Assembly: GCA_004295045.1 (NCBI GenBank)
Contig: SHND01000068.1
Location: 1-64,000, forward strand
Direction: 5' to 3'
DNA: 64,000 nt
Source of the DNA: Chloroflexota bacterium
GTDB lineage: Bacteria > Chloroflexota > Anaerolineae > UBA4142 > SHND01
The notes under the pieces are model-generated. The model had not been told where the DNA came from, made no database searches, and worked only from the letters and a program-made list of their open reading frames with translations. The translations under genes and the position numbers were made by a program. Within the stretch, counting starts at the first letter, position 1, and each line of letters opens with the position of its first letter. Positions 56,797-64,000 of the stretch are shown here, piece after piece.

Positions 56797-59520
56797 TCAC
56801 TGTTCCAAAACAACCACGCCTCTGTTTCCATCTACTGTGACGCGCTGTCCGTCCCGCAAAATAAGAGTCGCATCAGCTACCGCCATCACCGCAGGAATGC
56901 CGTACTCGCGCGCCACAATGGCGCCGTGTGAGAGAATGCCGCCGACTTGGGTGATGATTCCGCCTGCAATCGCGAATAACGGCGTCCACACAGGGTTCGT
57001 CAACGGCGCGACCAAAATTTCGCCGCGCTGCAATTTTTCAAATTCTGCCGGTCCGCGTACCACGCGCACGATGCCGGTGACAACGCCCGGACTGCCCGCG
57101 ATGCCGCGCAGTTGCCCACTTGCCGATTCATTGAGAGCGCGCGCTGTTTCAACACCAACGCCATCGCGCAAAATGGCGGGAGGATTTCGTTGCGCGTTCA
57201 GTTCGAATTCCGCGCGGCGTTCTGCGACAACGCTTTGCATCGGGCGCGGATTTTCGGCAAGCGCATCCATCTCGTCCAGCGTCAAAAAGAAAATGTCGTC
57301 TGCGTTGGCGAGCAAAGAACGCGTGCGCCAACGCGCGCCGAGCTCCAGCAGCGCGCGGCGAAACGGCGGAAATAAACGCGTGAGTTCAAAGTGCATCGTA
57401 TCGCGTTCGCGTGTGTGCGTTTGTGTATTTTTCAAAACCCAATGAAACAACGGCGCCACCACGAGCCGTCCCGCTACATCGCGCTCGACGCGAACGTCCA
57501 CCTGCTGCGCCAATTGTTCGCGTTCGCGCACGAGACGTTCCTGCTGCGCGAACGGACTCGCTTTTTCGTCCGCGTCAAAATAGCCGCGAATAAATTGCAG
57601 AACGGGCGCGGGGTCTTCGCCCCAGGTGGGATACAAAATGTCCATGCGAATTTCGCGGTGCCCATACTGTTCTAAAAACGCATCCAGTTCGGCAAGAAAT
57701 ATTCTGCCATCGCCATCGGCTTGCAATTTTTCGCGCACGCTCGGTTGTTCGCGCACGCGCGGTTGTTCGCGCAAGCGTTCGTCTTGCGCGGTCAGCAAGA
57801 TTTCGCGCACCGTCGGACTCGCTTTCGCCTCTTGCGCCAATTTCCAAATTCTCTTGTTGGTCTCCATCGTCACGTTGCCTGTAACACCACTGATCAATTT
57901 CGCGCGCACCTGTTCGCTGTCATCGCCATAATATTTTTCTAAAAGTGTGCCGAGCATTTGATACGTGATGCCGATGAGCGCAATCATCAAGAAATCGTAA
58001 TTCAATAATTTGCTGGCTTGTGTAAAGAGCAATTCGCGCACGCGGGACAACAGTTCGCTGTCGGATAACTTGTCCATTTTCAACGCGTTAAATTTTTCAA
58101 TTTCGGCGCGATACGAAACGAGGAGCGGAGGCAGTTGTTTTGGAAAGCGCGTCATGAAATTCAAAAGGCGCGTGACCATTCCTAAAAACGCGGGGGACGT
58201 TTCCGTAGGCAACTTGCGTTCGTGCCTGCCGAACGGATTGACGATTTGCGTAACGAGCGCAGCTTGGACGGGCGGCGATAACGGCGCGAGCGCGGCTTGA
58301 ATGTATTCGCGATGAAAATAGGGTTGATTGTAAAAAATGCCAATGGCGGGAATATCTCGTGGCGGCTTGAAACCCAGCGTTTCAAAGGTGAATGCGAGCA
58401 TGGATTCAAACAACGGCGCGATGACGGAAAGAAACGCGGGCGACAACGGGTCGGGAAAAATTTCGATAAACATCGAACGGTTGTATTCGCCCGTAACGGA
58501 CGACAGCTCGTCAGCTGTGCGGGCTGTGGTCTGTGGTCTGTCGTCTGTCGTCAATGTCGTTATCGGTCGCGCTTGGAGCATGTAAAATTTTCCGCGCGCG
58601 AATGCCCATTCAATATCCATCGGACGCGCATAGTGTTCTTGGACGCGCGCGCCAATTTGCGCGAGCGCGAAAATTTCATCGTCGTTCAAGCACGCGATTT
58701 CGGCTTTATCGCGCGGCACGACATTTTCGCGTGTCCCGCCTTCCGCCGCGTATTCAATCGCAATTTCCTTGTTCGCAATTTCGCGTTCAAGAATTTCGCC
58801 GCCTTGTTTCACAATCCACGTATCCGGCGTGACCAGCCCCGAAACAATCGCTTCGCCCAAACCCCAACTCGCGTTCAAAACCATCTCATCGCGTCGGTTG
58901 TTGACCGGATTCGCGGTGAACAAAATTCCCGCGACCTCGCTCTCAATCATTCCTTGAACTACTACCGCGAGCGCGACCTGTTCATGCGCGTAGCCCTGCT
59001 TGTGGCGATATATCACTGCGCGCGCCGTCCACAACGACGCCCAACAGCGTTTCACATGTTCGAGCAACTGTTCATCGCCGCGAACGTTCAAGTAGGTGTC
59101 TTGTTGCCCCGCAAACGAAGCGTCGGGCAAATCTTCAGCGGTGGCGGAGGAACGAACGGCGATGGGGAACGCGGACGACGGCTCTTTTTTCCCATAAACC
59201 TGCTTTTGCAATTCTGCGTACGCGTCGAGAATCTGCTGTGCGATGTCTTGCGGCATCGGCTGCGCGATGAGAAATTCGCGCAGCTGCGCCGTTTTCGTTT
59301 CCACCTCATTCGCGTCGTCCATGCGCGTTTCATTCAAGCTGCGCGCGATCGTTTCTTGCGCGGGTGCGGTGAATTGGCGATACGCGTCCGCGCTGACGCA
59401 AAAACCCGGCGGCACGGGCAGCCCCGCGCGCGTCATTTCGCCCAGATTCGCGCCCTTGCCACCGACGAGCGGAACGTCGGTGACGCTGATTTCAGAAAAC
59501 GTGCGGATGAGATGGTTCAT
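56797..59520 (-). CDS. Rifampicin-phosphotransferase-like / PEP-synthase-like enzyme
   Basis: A 907-residue enzyme. The N-terminal ATP-grasp half (VGGKGANLGEMTRAGLPVPP, AVRSSATAEDLPDASFAGQQ, GMIESEVAGILFTANPV) is that of PEP synthase/PPDK. A long helical middle follows, and the swivelling His domain (GGILSHGAIVAREYGIPAV, His865) is at the very end. A PEP synthase would continue with a TIM barrel; its absence points to the rifampicin phosphotransferase (Rph) layout, where the middle domain binds the substrate. The substrate here is unknown. A heptamer array at 58519 inserts TTDDRPQTTARTADE in frame after the ATP-grasp part. ATG 59520 has no strong ribosome-binding site. Confidence 0.85.
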   Translation of the reverse strand: MNHLIRTFSEISVTDVPLVGGKGANLGEMTRAGLPVPPGFCVSADAYRQFTAPAQETIARSLNETRMDDANEVETKTAQLREFLIAQPMPQDIAQQILDAYAELQKQVYGKKEPSSAFPIAVRSSATAEDLPDASFAGQQDTYLNVRGDEQLLEHVKRCWASLWTARAVIYRHKQGYAHEQVALAVVVQGMIESEVAGILFTANPVNNRRDEMVLNASWGLGEAIVSGLVTPDTWIVKQGGEILEREIANKEIAIEYAAEGGTRENVVPRDKAEIACLNDDEIFALAQIGARVQEHYARPMDIEWAFARGKFYMLQARPITTLTTDDRPQTTARTADELSSVTGEYNRSMFIEIFPDPLSPAFLSVIAPLFESMLAFTFETLGFKPPRDIPAIGIFYNQPYFHREYIQAALAPLSPPVQAALVTQIVNPFGRHERKLPTETSPAFLGMVTRLLNFMTRFPKQLPPLLVSYRAEIEKFNALKMDKLSDSELLSRVRELLFTQASKLLNYDFLMIALIGITYQMLGTLLEKYYGDDSEQVRAKLISGVTGNVTMETNKRIWKLAQEAKASPTVREILLTAQDERLREQPRVREQPSVREKLQADGDGRIFLAELDAFLEQYGHREIRMDILYPTWGEDPAPVLQFIRGYFDADEKASPFAQQERLVREREQLAQQVDVRVERDVAGRLVVAPLFHWVLKNTQTHTRERDTMHFELTRLFPPFRRALLELGARWRTRSLLANADDIFFLTLDEMDALAENPRPMQSVVAERRAEFELNAQRNPPAILRDGVGVETARALNESASGQLRGIAGSPGVVTGIVRVVRGPAEFEKLQRGEILVAPLTNPVWTPLFAIAGGIITQVGGILSHGAIVAREYGIPAVMAVADATLILRDGQRVTVDGNRGVVVLEQ
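58519..58553. repeat. Heptanucleotide array inside the Rph-like gene
   Basis: Units GCGGGCT, GTGGTCT, GTGGTCT, GTCGTCT, GTCGTCA. It is in frame and encodes 7-residue units (TTDDRPQ / TTARTAD) at the join of the ATP-grasp and middle domains. Confidence 0.75.
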
Positions 59521-59608
59521 TTGTGTTCGTTCATTGTGAAATCTTTTTATGATTCAACCTTGATTCAACTGCCAAAGCAAGCCACCAAACTGCCAATAAC
59601 CGCCGCAC

Positions 59609-59965
59609 TCAAAGATTTTCCTCCGCCGCGTTCTCGAGATGAAAGAGATGGAAAAGGCGGTGAATGATCGGCACGAACGCGATGCCAACCGCAAAGGTAA
59701 AAATCAATCCAGAGAACAAAGCATACAGCGCCTCGAAAATTTTTTGGGCGGGCGTGTGCATTTCAAAAACAGGTCCCATTGCGCTCACAATCATGGCTGA
59801 ATTGTAAAAGGCATCCAACCATTCAAGCCCTGCAATGAATCTATACCCTGTCACCCCAACGACGAGCCAAAGAGCCGTCATGGCAAATGCGGCGAGAAAA
59901 AAGCGCAAGAGGCGCGCGCGAAATACGGCGGGCGAAGCGAGGGGTTGAGTTTTCTGTTCAAACAT
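59609..59965 (-). CDS. Two-/three-helix membrane protein resembling K+-channel pore modules
   Basis: A 118-residue protein: membrane helix 1 (LLRFFLAAFAMTALWLVVGV), a pore-like segment (GYRFIAGLEWLDAFYNSAMI, then VSAMGPVFEMHTPAQKI) and helix 2 (EALYALFSGLIFTFAVGIAF). The layout is that of two-helix channel modules, but the selectivity filter TVGYG is replaced by SAMGPV. Proteins with a GMGPV-like filter occur in other phyla without known function. ATG 59965 follows GGGA at 9 nt. It lies 88 nt upstream of nothing on its strand other than the Rph-like gene. Confidence 0.6.
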   Translation of the reverse strand: MFEQKTQPLASPAVFRARLLRFFLAAFAMTALWLVVGVTGYRFIAGLEWLDAFYNSAMIVSAMGPVFEMHTPAQKIFEALYALFSGLIFTFAVGIAFVPIIHRLFHLFHLENAAEENL

Positions 59966-60062
59966 TTGTGGCATTCCCGTTAGAATGGCAGCATTATATT
60001 GCAGCATCGCCATTTTGCGCGCGGTTGACACGCGCGGCGCGAGGGATAGAATTGAGCGCGAG

Positions 60063-60506
60063 ATGCAATCTCTACTTTGGCTCTGTGCGCGCATGGGTGC
60101 GCTTGGTCTCTGGCTCGCGTTCGGCCTTGGCGGCTGCGCCAACGCGCCGCGCGTGACGCTTGACCAAATACCTGTTTATCCCGGCGCGCTTCCCCTTGCC
60201 TCTGGCGAATATGCAGCGAGCGTTTCTTTTGTAAATTTTGTAATGGAACAAGAAGCTGCGCTGGCGCGTAATTTTAAATGGAAAGGCGCACACACCAAAG
60301 TGGTTTTTCGCCTCCCCACAGGAAACAAACCCGAAGAGGTACGGAGTTGGTATTTCGAAAAATTGACGGCGCTGGGTTGGCGGAGCGTGTATTCCGTCGC
60401 GTACACAGTTTATACGAATGGCGCGGGACAGTACCTCACCGTGTACATTCTCGCCAGCGAAACAACAGAGGAAGAGCACGAACTTGTGCTGACGCTCAAT
60501 GAATAG
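60063..60506 (+). CDS. Small lipoprotein of unknown function
   Basis: A 147-residue protein: hydrophobic signal (LLWLCARMGALGLWLAF) and lipobox GLGGC (Cys near 25), then a single alpha/beta domain (QIPVYPGALPLA; RLPTGNKPEEVRSWYFEKLT; ALGWRSVYSVAYTVYTNGAG). The YPGA...PEEVxxWYxxxLxxxGW pattern is common in exported small domains of unknown role in Chloroflexota. It is the only plus-strand gene between 42.9 kb and the end. It ends convergent with leuS. Confidence 0.7.
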   Translation: MQSLLWLCARMGALGLWLAFGLGGCANAPRVTLDQIPVYPGALPLASGEYAASVSFVNFVMEQEAALARNFKWKGAHTKVVFRLPTGNKPEEVRSWYFEKLTALGWRSVYSVAYTVYTNGAGQYLTVYILASETTEEEHELVLTLNE

Positions 60507-60515
60507 AATTCGGTG

Positions 60516-60556
60516 AAAAAAATCCGATGCGAAAAATTTTCGCATCGGATTTTTTT
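60516..60556. terminator. Bidirectional terminator
   Basis: A 20-bp perfect stem with ATCCGATGCG core (60516-60535 with 60537-60556) flanked by A7 and T7. It serves the convergent lipoprotein and leuS genes. Confidence 0.9.
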
Positions 60557-60560
60557 ATTT

Positions 60561-63230
60561 TCACTTCACCACCACATTCATCAAACGTCCCGGCACGTAC
60601 ACCACGCTCGCAATCGTTTTTCCCTCAGTCCATTTTTTCACGTTCGCGTTGTCGAACGCTTTTTGTTTCGCGTCGTCCTCGCTCACGCCGACGGGCAATT
60701 CAATTTTGCCGCGCACCTTGCCGTTGACTTGAACGATCAACGTGAACGATTCTTCTTTCGCCGCGTCCGCGTCGTACACGGGATATTTTTGTTGATGCAC
60801 GCTGTACGCGCCGCCCGCGCGCGTCCAGATTTCTTCTGCCATGAACGGCGCAATCGGAGCCAACATCAACAGCAGCGTTTTCATCGTTTCGCCCCACACC
60901 GCGTCGGGATACATTGCCGTATCTTTGGCTTTGACCAACACATTCGTCAATGTCATTAACGACGAAATCACCGTGTTGAAGGCGAAAGCGTTGATGTCGT
61001 CTTCCACTTTTTTCAGTGTTTGATGCAGCGCGCGGCGCAGAGTTTTGATTTCTTCGGCGCTTGCTGCGCGCATGTTTTTGTCGCGCGCGGGTTCCAAAAA
61101 CAAATTCCACACGCGCGTTAACCAGCGATGCGTTCCCGCCAAGCCGTCGGTCTGCCACGGCGTCGCCATCGAAAAATCGCTGATGAACATCTCGTACGCA
61201 CGCAGCGCGTCCGCGCCGAATTTTTCTACCATCTCATCGGGCGTGATAACGTTGCCCTTGGATTTGGACATTTTTTCGTACTTGCCGTCTTTTATTTCGG
61301 GCGACAAAATCATGCCTTGATTCCGCAAACGGTGAAACGGTTCGATGAACGACACGATGCCCAAATCGTACAACGCTTTCGTCCAAAAACGTGCGTATAG
61401 TAAGTGCATGACCGCGTGTTCTGCGCCTCCGACGTACGTGTCAACAGGCAGCCAGTAATTCACCTCTTTGGAATCAAACGGCATTTTGGAATTGCGCGGG
61501 TCGGTGAACCGCATGTAATACCACGACGAACACGCGAACGTGCCCAACGTATCCGTTTCGCGTCGCCCGCGCGTTCCATCGGGCAGTGTCACATTCACAA
61601 ATTCGGGAATGTTCGCCAACGGCGATTCGCCTGTCGCGGTTGGTTCGTACGAATCCACATTCGGCAATTCGATGGGCAAAGCTTTTTCGTCAACGGCAAC
61701 CTCTCCCTCGTCCGTATGAACAATCGGAATCGGCGTGCCCCAATAACGCTGGCGGCTGATGCCCCAGTCGCGGAATTTGTAATTGATGCGTTTTGTGCCG
61801 ATGCCTTTTTCTTCCAACCAACGCGTTACGTTTTCGACAGCGACATCGGCAGGCGTTCCATCGAAAATTCCCGAATTGACCATCACGCCGTCGTGCGGAT
61901 ATGCGCGTTCCATCACATCCGCGTTCAACGATTCCCCTTCGGGTTGAATCACGACGCGTATCGGCAAATGAAACTTGCGCGCAAATTCAAAATCGCGTTG
62001 GTCATGCGCGGGCACCGCCATAATCGCGCCCGTGCCATAACTCATCATCACGTAATCCGCAACCCAAATCGGAATTTTTTCACCGTTCACGGGATTCGTC
62101 GCGTACGCGCCCGTGAACACGCCCGTTTTGTCTTTGCCCTCTTCTTGTCTTTCTACTTCCGTTTTCGCCTTTGCTTCTTTGATGTATTGATTCACGCGCG
62201 CTTTGTGTTCAGGCGTCACCAATTTTTCGACGGAGGGATGCTCGGGCGCCAACACCATGAATGTCGCGCCCCACAGCGTATCGGGACGTGTGGTGAAAAT
62301 TCGCAAATCGCCTGCGTCCGTTTTGAAATCAACCTCCGCGCCGATGCTTTTGCCAATCCAATTTCTTTGCATCAACTTGATGTGGTCGGGCCAATCAATC
62401 GTGTCCAAATCCGCAATCAAGCGCTCGCTGTATTCGGTGATGCGAAAGAACCACTGCTGCAAAACTTTTTTCTCGACCAACGCGCCGCTGCGCCAGCCGC
62501 GTCCGTCAACGACCTCTTCATTCGCCAACACCGTTTTGTCAACGGGGTCCCAATTCACCACCGACGGTTTGCGATACGCCAAACGATAGTTGGACAGAAA
62601 TTCACTGCGCTGTTTCTTACTGAACGCCTTCCATTCCTCCGCCGAAATTTCGGCGCGCGCGTTCGGAATATCGCGCGTGCCTTTTGCGCTCAATTCTTTT
62701 TCCAATTCTGCAATTGGGCGCGCGCGATTTTCGCGCGGATCATACCATGCGTGGTACAACTTTAAGAAAATCCACTGCGTCCATCTGTAAAATTCCGGTA
62801 TGGACGAATTGATTTCGCGCGACCAATCGAACGAAATACCGATCAAGCGAAATTGCCGTTTGTAATTCGCCGAATACTGGGCAATCAATTTCGCGGGATT
62901 CGTTTTCATCTTGATCGCCGCGTTTTCCGCGGGCAAACCGAACGCGTCCCACCCCATCGGATGCAAAACGTTATAACCCTTCATGCGAAAGTAACGCGAC
63001 AATACATCGGTCGGCACATAATTGCGGCAGTGTCCCACGCTCAGCCCCTCGCCCGACGGATAGGGAAAGAAGTCCAGAATGTACGCTTTGGGTCGTTCAT
63101 CCGCCGGCGCGGTCTTGTACAATTCGTCTGCTTCCCAGCGCTGCATCCAACTCGACTCGAATTCTTGAGGAACGTATTTTGGTGCGCTAGTGCGTTCGTG
63201 CGATGGTGCGATAGTTGCTTGCGTTTCCAT
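60561..63230 (-). CDS. leuS: Leucyl-tRNA synthetase
   Basis: An 889-residue class I synthetase that charges tRNA-Leu. It has the N-terminal catalytic motif FPYPSGEGLSVGHCRNYVPT (HxGH with Ser in place of the first His), DAFGLPAENAAIKM, the CP1 editing domain (TTRPDTLWGATFMVLAPEHP; YGTGAIMAVPAHDQRDFEFA), and KMSKSKGNVI. The anticodon and C-terminal domains follow. The first 14 residues (TIAPSHERTSAP) are encoded by octamer repeats and precede the usual start of the conserved part. ATG 63230 follows GGAG. Confidence 0.97.
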   Translation of the reverse strand: METQATIAPSHERTSAPKYVPQEFESSWMQRWEADELYKTAPADERPKAYILDFFPYPSGEGLSVGHCRNYVPTDVLSRYFRMKGYNVLHPMGWDAFGLPAENAAIKMKTNPAKLIAQYSANYKRQFRLIGISFDWSREINSSIPEFYRWTQWIFLKLYHAWYDPRENRARPIAELEKELSAKGTRDIPNARAEISAEEWKAFSKKQRSEFLSNYRLAYRKPSVVNWDPVDKTVLANEEVVDGRGWRSGALVEKKVLQQWFFRITEYSERLIADLDTIDWPDHIKLMQRNWIGKSIGAEVDFKTDAGDLRIFTTRPDTLWGATFMVLAPEHPSVEKLVTPEHKARVNQYIKEAKAKTEVERQEEGKDKTGVFTGAYATNPVNGEKIPIWVADYVMMSYGTGAIMAVPAHDQRDFEFARKFHLPIRVVIQPEGESLNADVMERAYPHDGVMVNSGIFDGTPADVAVENVTRWLEEKGIGTKRINYKFRDWGISRQRYWGTPIPIVHTDEGEVAVDEKALPIELPNVDSYEPTATGESPLANIPEFVNVTLPDGTRGRRETDTLGTFACSSWYYMRFTDPRNSKMPFDSKEVNYWLPVDTYVGGAEHAVMHLLYARFWTKALYDLGIVSFIEPFHRLRNQGMILSPEIKDGKYEKMSKSKGNVITPDEMVEKFGADALRAYEMFISDFSMATPWQTDGLAGTHRWLTRVWNLFLEPARDKNMRAASAEEIKTLRRALHQTLKKVEDDINAFAFNTVISSLMTLTNVLVKAKDTAMYPDAVWGETMKTLLLMLAPIAPFMAEEIWTRAGGAYSVHQQKYPVYDADAAKEESFTLIVQVNGKVRGKIELPVGVSEDDAKQKAFDNANVKKWTEGKTIASVVYVPGRLMNVVVK
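63188..63218. repeat. Octanucleotide repeat at the leuS 5' end
   Basis: Units CTAGTGCG, TTCGTGCG, ATGGTGCG, ATAGTTGC read in frame as TIAPSHERTSA. A further heptamer-like run (TTTCGAATTTTCGATTTTTG) lies just upstream at 63244-63263. Confidence 0.55.
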
Positions 63231-63307
63231 ATTTCATACTCCGTTTCGAATTTTCGATTTTTGAATTTCATCGTTTCGCAATGCAAAACAATCCGATTAT
63301 TGTTTTT

Positions 63308-63343
63308 TCTCCGCGTTTATCCGCGTTCATCCGCGTCCAATAA
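63308..63343. repeat. Decamer repeat TCCGCGTTYA at the 3' end of the last hydrolase gene
   Basis: Three units of TCCGCGTTTA, TCCGCGTTCA, TCCGCGTCCA. It overlaps the stop codon and encodes the final DADERG. Confidence 0.7.
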
Positions 63344-63955
63344 AAATTCCGTCACCGTTTTATTAAACCACAACGAGTGCGTCATTTGCGACCAATGCCC
63401 GTTGTGCGAAAGCATTTCGGGATCACGCTGCTCGCGCGTAAAGACCACCAAGCGCGAATCGCGAATCGCCATTGCGAGAATCTGCGCCCACTGCGCGGGA
63501 ATCAATTCGTCATCTTGGTCCCAGACAATCAGCGTCGGCGCCTGAATTTTTGCGAGCTGCGCCAATCCTTGTTCATCCGATTCAAACAACGAATCCACCA
63601 AAACAATTTTTTCAACGCGCTCTGGAAAATTTTCTGCGATGTGCTGCACTACTTGTCCGCCCCATGACAAGCCAACAAAACTCGCGCGCTGAATTTTTTC
63701 AACGTCCATCAATTCAATAATCACCTTCGCGTGCCCGTCAAAGTACAAAGTTTCGTTGGGTTCTTCTGATTCACCATAGCCCAACAATTCCAATGCGTAC
63801 ACACGCGCGACCATCGAAAGCGCGTCCACATTTTTCATCCACGTCTGCCACGAATTCGATTCGCCAAACCCGTGAACGAGAATTAGCGCTTTTCCCCCGC
63901 CGCCGACGACCGCGCGGATTTTTCCTCTGGATGTTTGAATGAATTTATATTCTAA
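63317..63955 (-). CDS. Alpha/beta-hydrolase
   Basis: A 212-residue alpha/beta-hydrolase. It has LILVHGFGESNSW (oxyanion), ELLGYGESEEP, the nucleophile elbow FVGLSWGGQVVQH, the Asp in IVWDQDDELIP and a final His in HNGHWSQ. The substrate is unknown. ATG 63955 is chosen; the frame extends upstream through a repeat (CGAGACGCCAAGGCGCAAAG at 63968) without a plausible start. The last residues come from the decamer repeat. Confidence 0.85.
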   Translation of the reverse strand, partial: LEYKFIQTSRGKIRAVVGGGGKALILVHGFGESNSWQTWMKNVDALSMVARVYALELLGYGESEEPNETLYFDGHAKVIIELMDVEKIQRASFVGLSWGGQVVQHIAENFPERVEKIVLVDSLFESDEQGLAQLAKIQAPTLIVWDQDDELIPAQWAQILAMAIRDSRLVVFTREQRDPEMLSHNGHWSQMTHSLWFNKTVTEFLLDADERG

Positions 63956-64000
63956 CATTTGCTCACACCGAGACGCCAAGGCGCAAAGAAAAATAAAAAA

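Noticed and set aside
56797-59520. Straight assignment as PEP synthase (ppsA)
   Set aside because: The C-terminal PEP-binding TIM barrel is missing and the His domain is terminal, so the Rph-like layout fits better.
58297-62765. Long plus-strand open frames opposite the Rph-like and leuS genes (456 and 453 codons)
   Set aside because: Both lie entirely inside well-supported minus-strand enzymes and have shadow-type composition.
1-64000. tRNA, rRNA, transposase, integrase or phage structural genes
   Set aside because: None was recognised on either strand; no T-loop GGTTCRANYCC with a matching cloverleaf and no DDE or integrase motif was seen.

Overview
The window is a compact, mostly minus-strand stretch of a bacterial chromosome. 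It has no rRNA, tRNA, insertion sequence, prophage or CRISPR array that I can recognise. The likely source is a member of Chloroflexota close to Anaerolineae. This is inference from gene content and style: lipoproteins with long Thr/Pro-rich linkers, SCP2-domain carriers, a PhaR/phasin set, paired DUF1501/DUF1800 genes, and a bacterial alpha-2-macroglobulin. It is moderately GC-rich with very frequent GCGCG words. A few AT-richer genes (1.3-2.6 kb and 30.5-31.1 kb) look acquired.

Layout. 0-3.9 kb: the 3' half of ilvD, a PD-(D/E)XK nuclease gene followed by an HTH (HigA-like) gene, a DUF5946-like gene and a TylF-type methyltransferase. 4.0-10.2 kb: a patatin lipase followed by aceB, aceA and aceK, a complete glyoxylate-shunt set in the enterobacterial order. 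10.2-12.0 kb: gene remnants, a YdeI-like gene and a conserved unknown. 12.1-23.2 kb: a lipid and storage-granule region with two SCP2 proteins, an orphan HicB, an LPLAT acyltransferase, an SDR, a large fusion with a cyanobacterial-type acyl-ACP reductase (AAR) domain, two phasin-like proteins, PhaR, a second patatin, an iron alcohol dehydrogenase and a saccharopine-dehydrogenase-like enzyme. 23.2-31.7 kb: a PQQ-type sugar dehydrogenase lipoprotein, a 1900-residue alpha-2-macroglobulin with an intact thioester motif, and two unknowns. 31.8-44.1 kb: HAD, GNAT, PBP1C, a P450 interrupted by a stop codon, DUF1501/DUF1800, an ECF sigma/anti-sigma operon and DNA polymerase IV. 44.1-50.6 kb: unknowns, an M23 peptidase with duplicated flanking domains, a GH-like TIM-barrel protein, a predicted nuclease, a phosphodiesterase and an esterase. 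50.7-64 kb: msrB, a META lipoprotein, a TAP-like hydrolase, a VWA protein, membrane proteins, a rifampicin-phosphotransferase-like enzyme, leuS and an alpha/beta hydrolase.

Two patterns go beyond single genes. First, a 17-bp palindrome close to ATGACGCANTGCGTCAT occurs six times in front of the patatin-aceB-aceA-aceK cluster, both phasin genes and phaR. This points to one repressor tying lipid mobilisation, the glyoxylate shunt and granule proteins together. Second, 31-63 kb carries a family of heptanucleotide repeat arrays, often as converging inverted halves. They lie between genes, at gene ends, and in frame inside PBP1C, the Rph-like enzyme and a membrane protein, where they encode 7-residue periodic peptides.

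Other points of note are the AAR fusion with its catalytic Cys in place, a TAA replacing the invariant ExxR glutamate codon in the P450, an operator-in-spacer promoter before the nuclease/HTH pair, and a stray gene tail downstream of the M23 gene.
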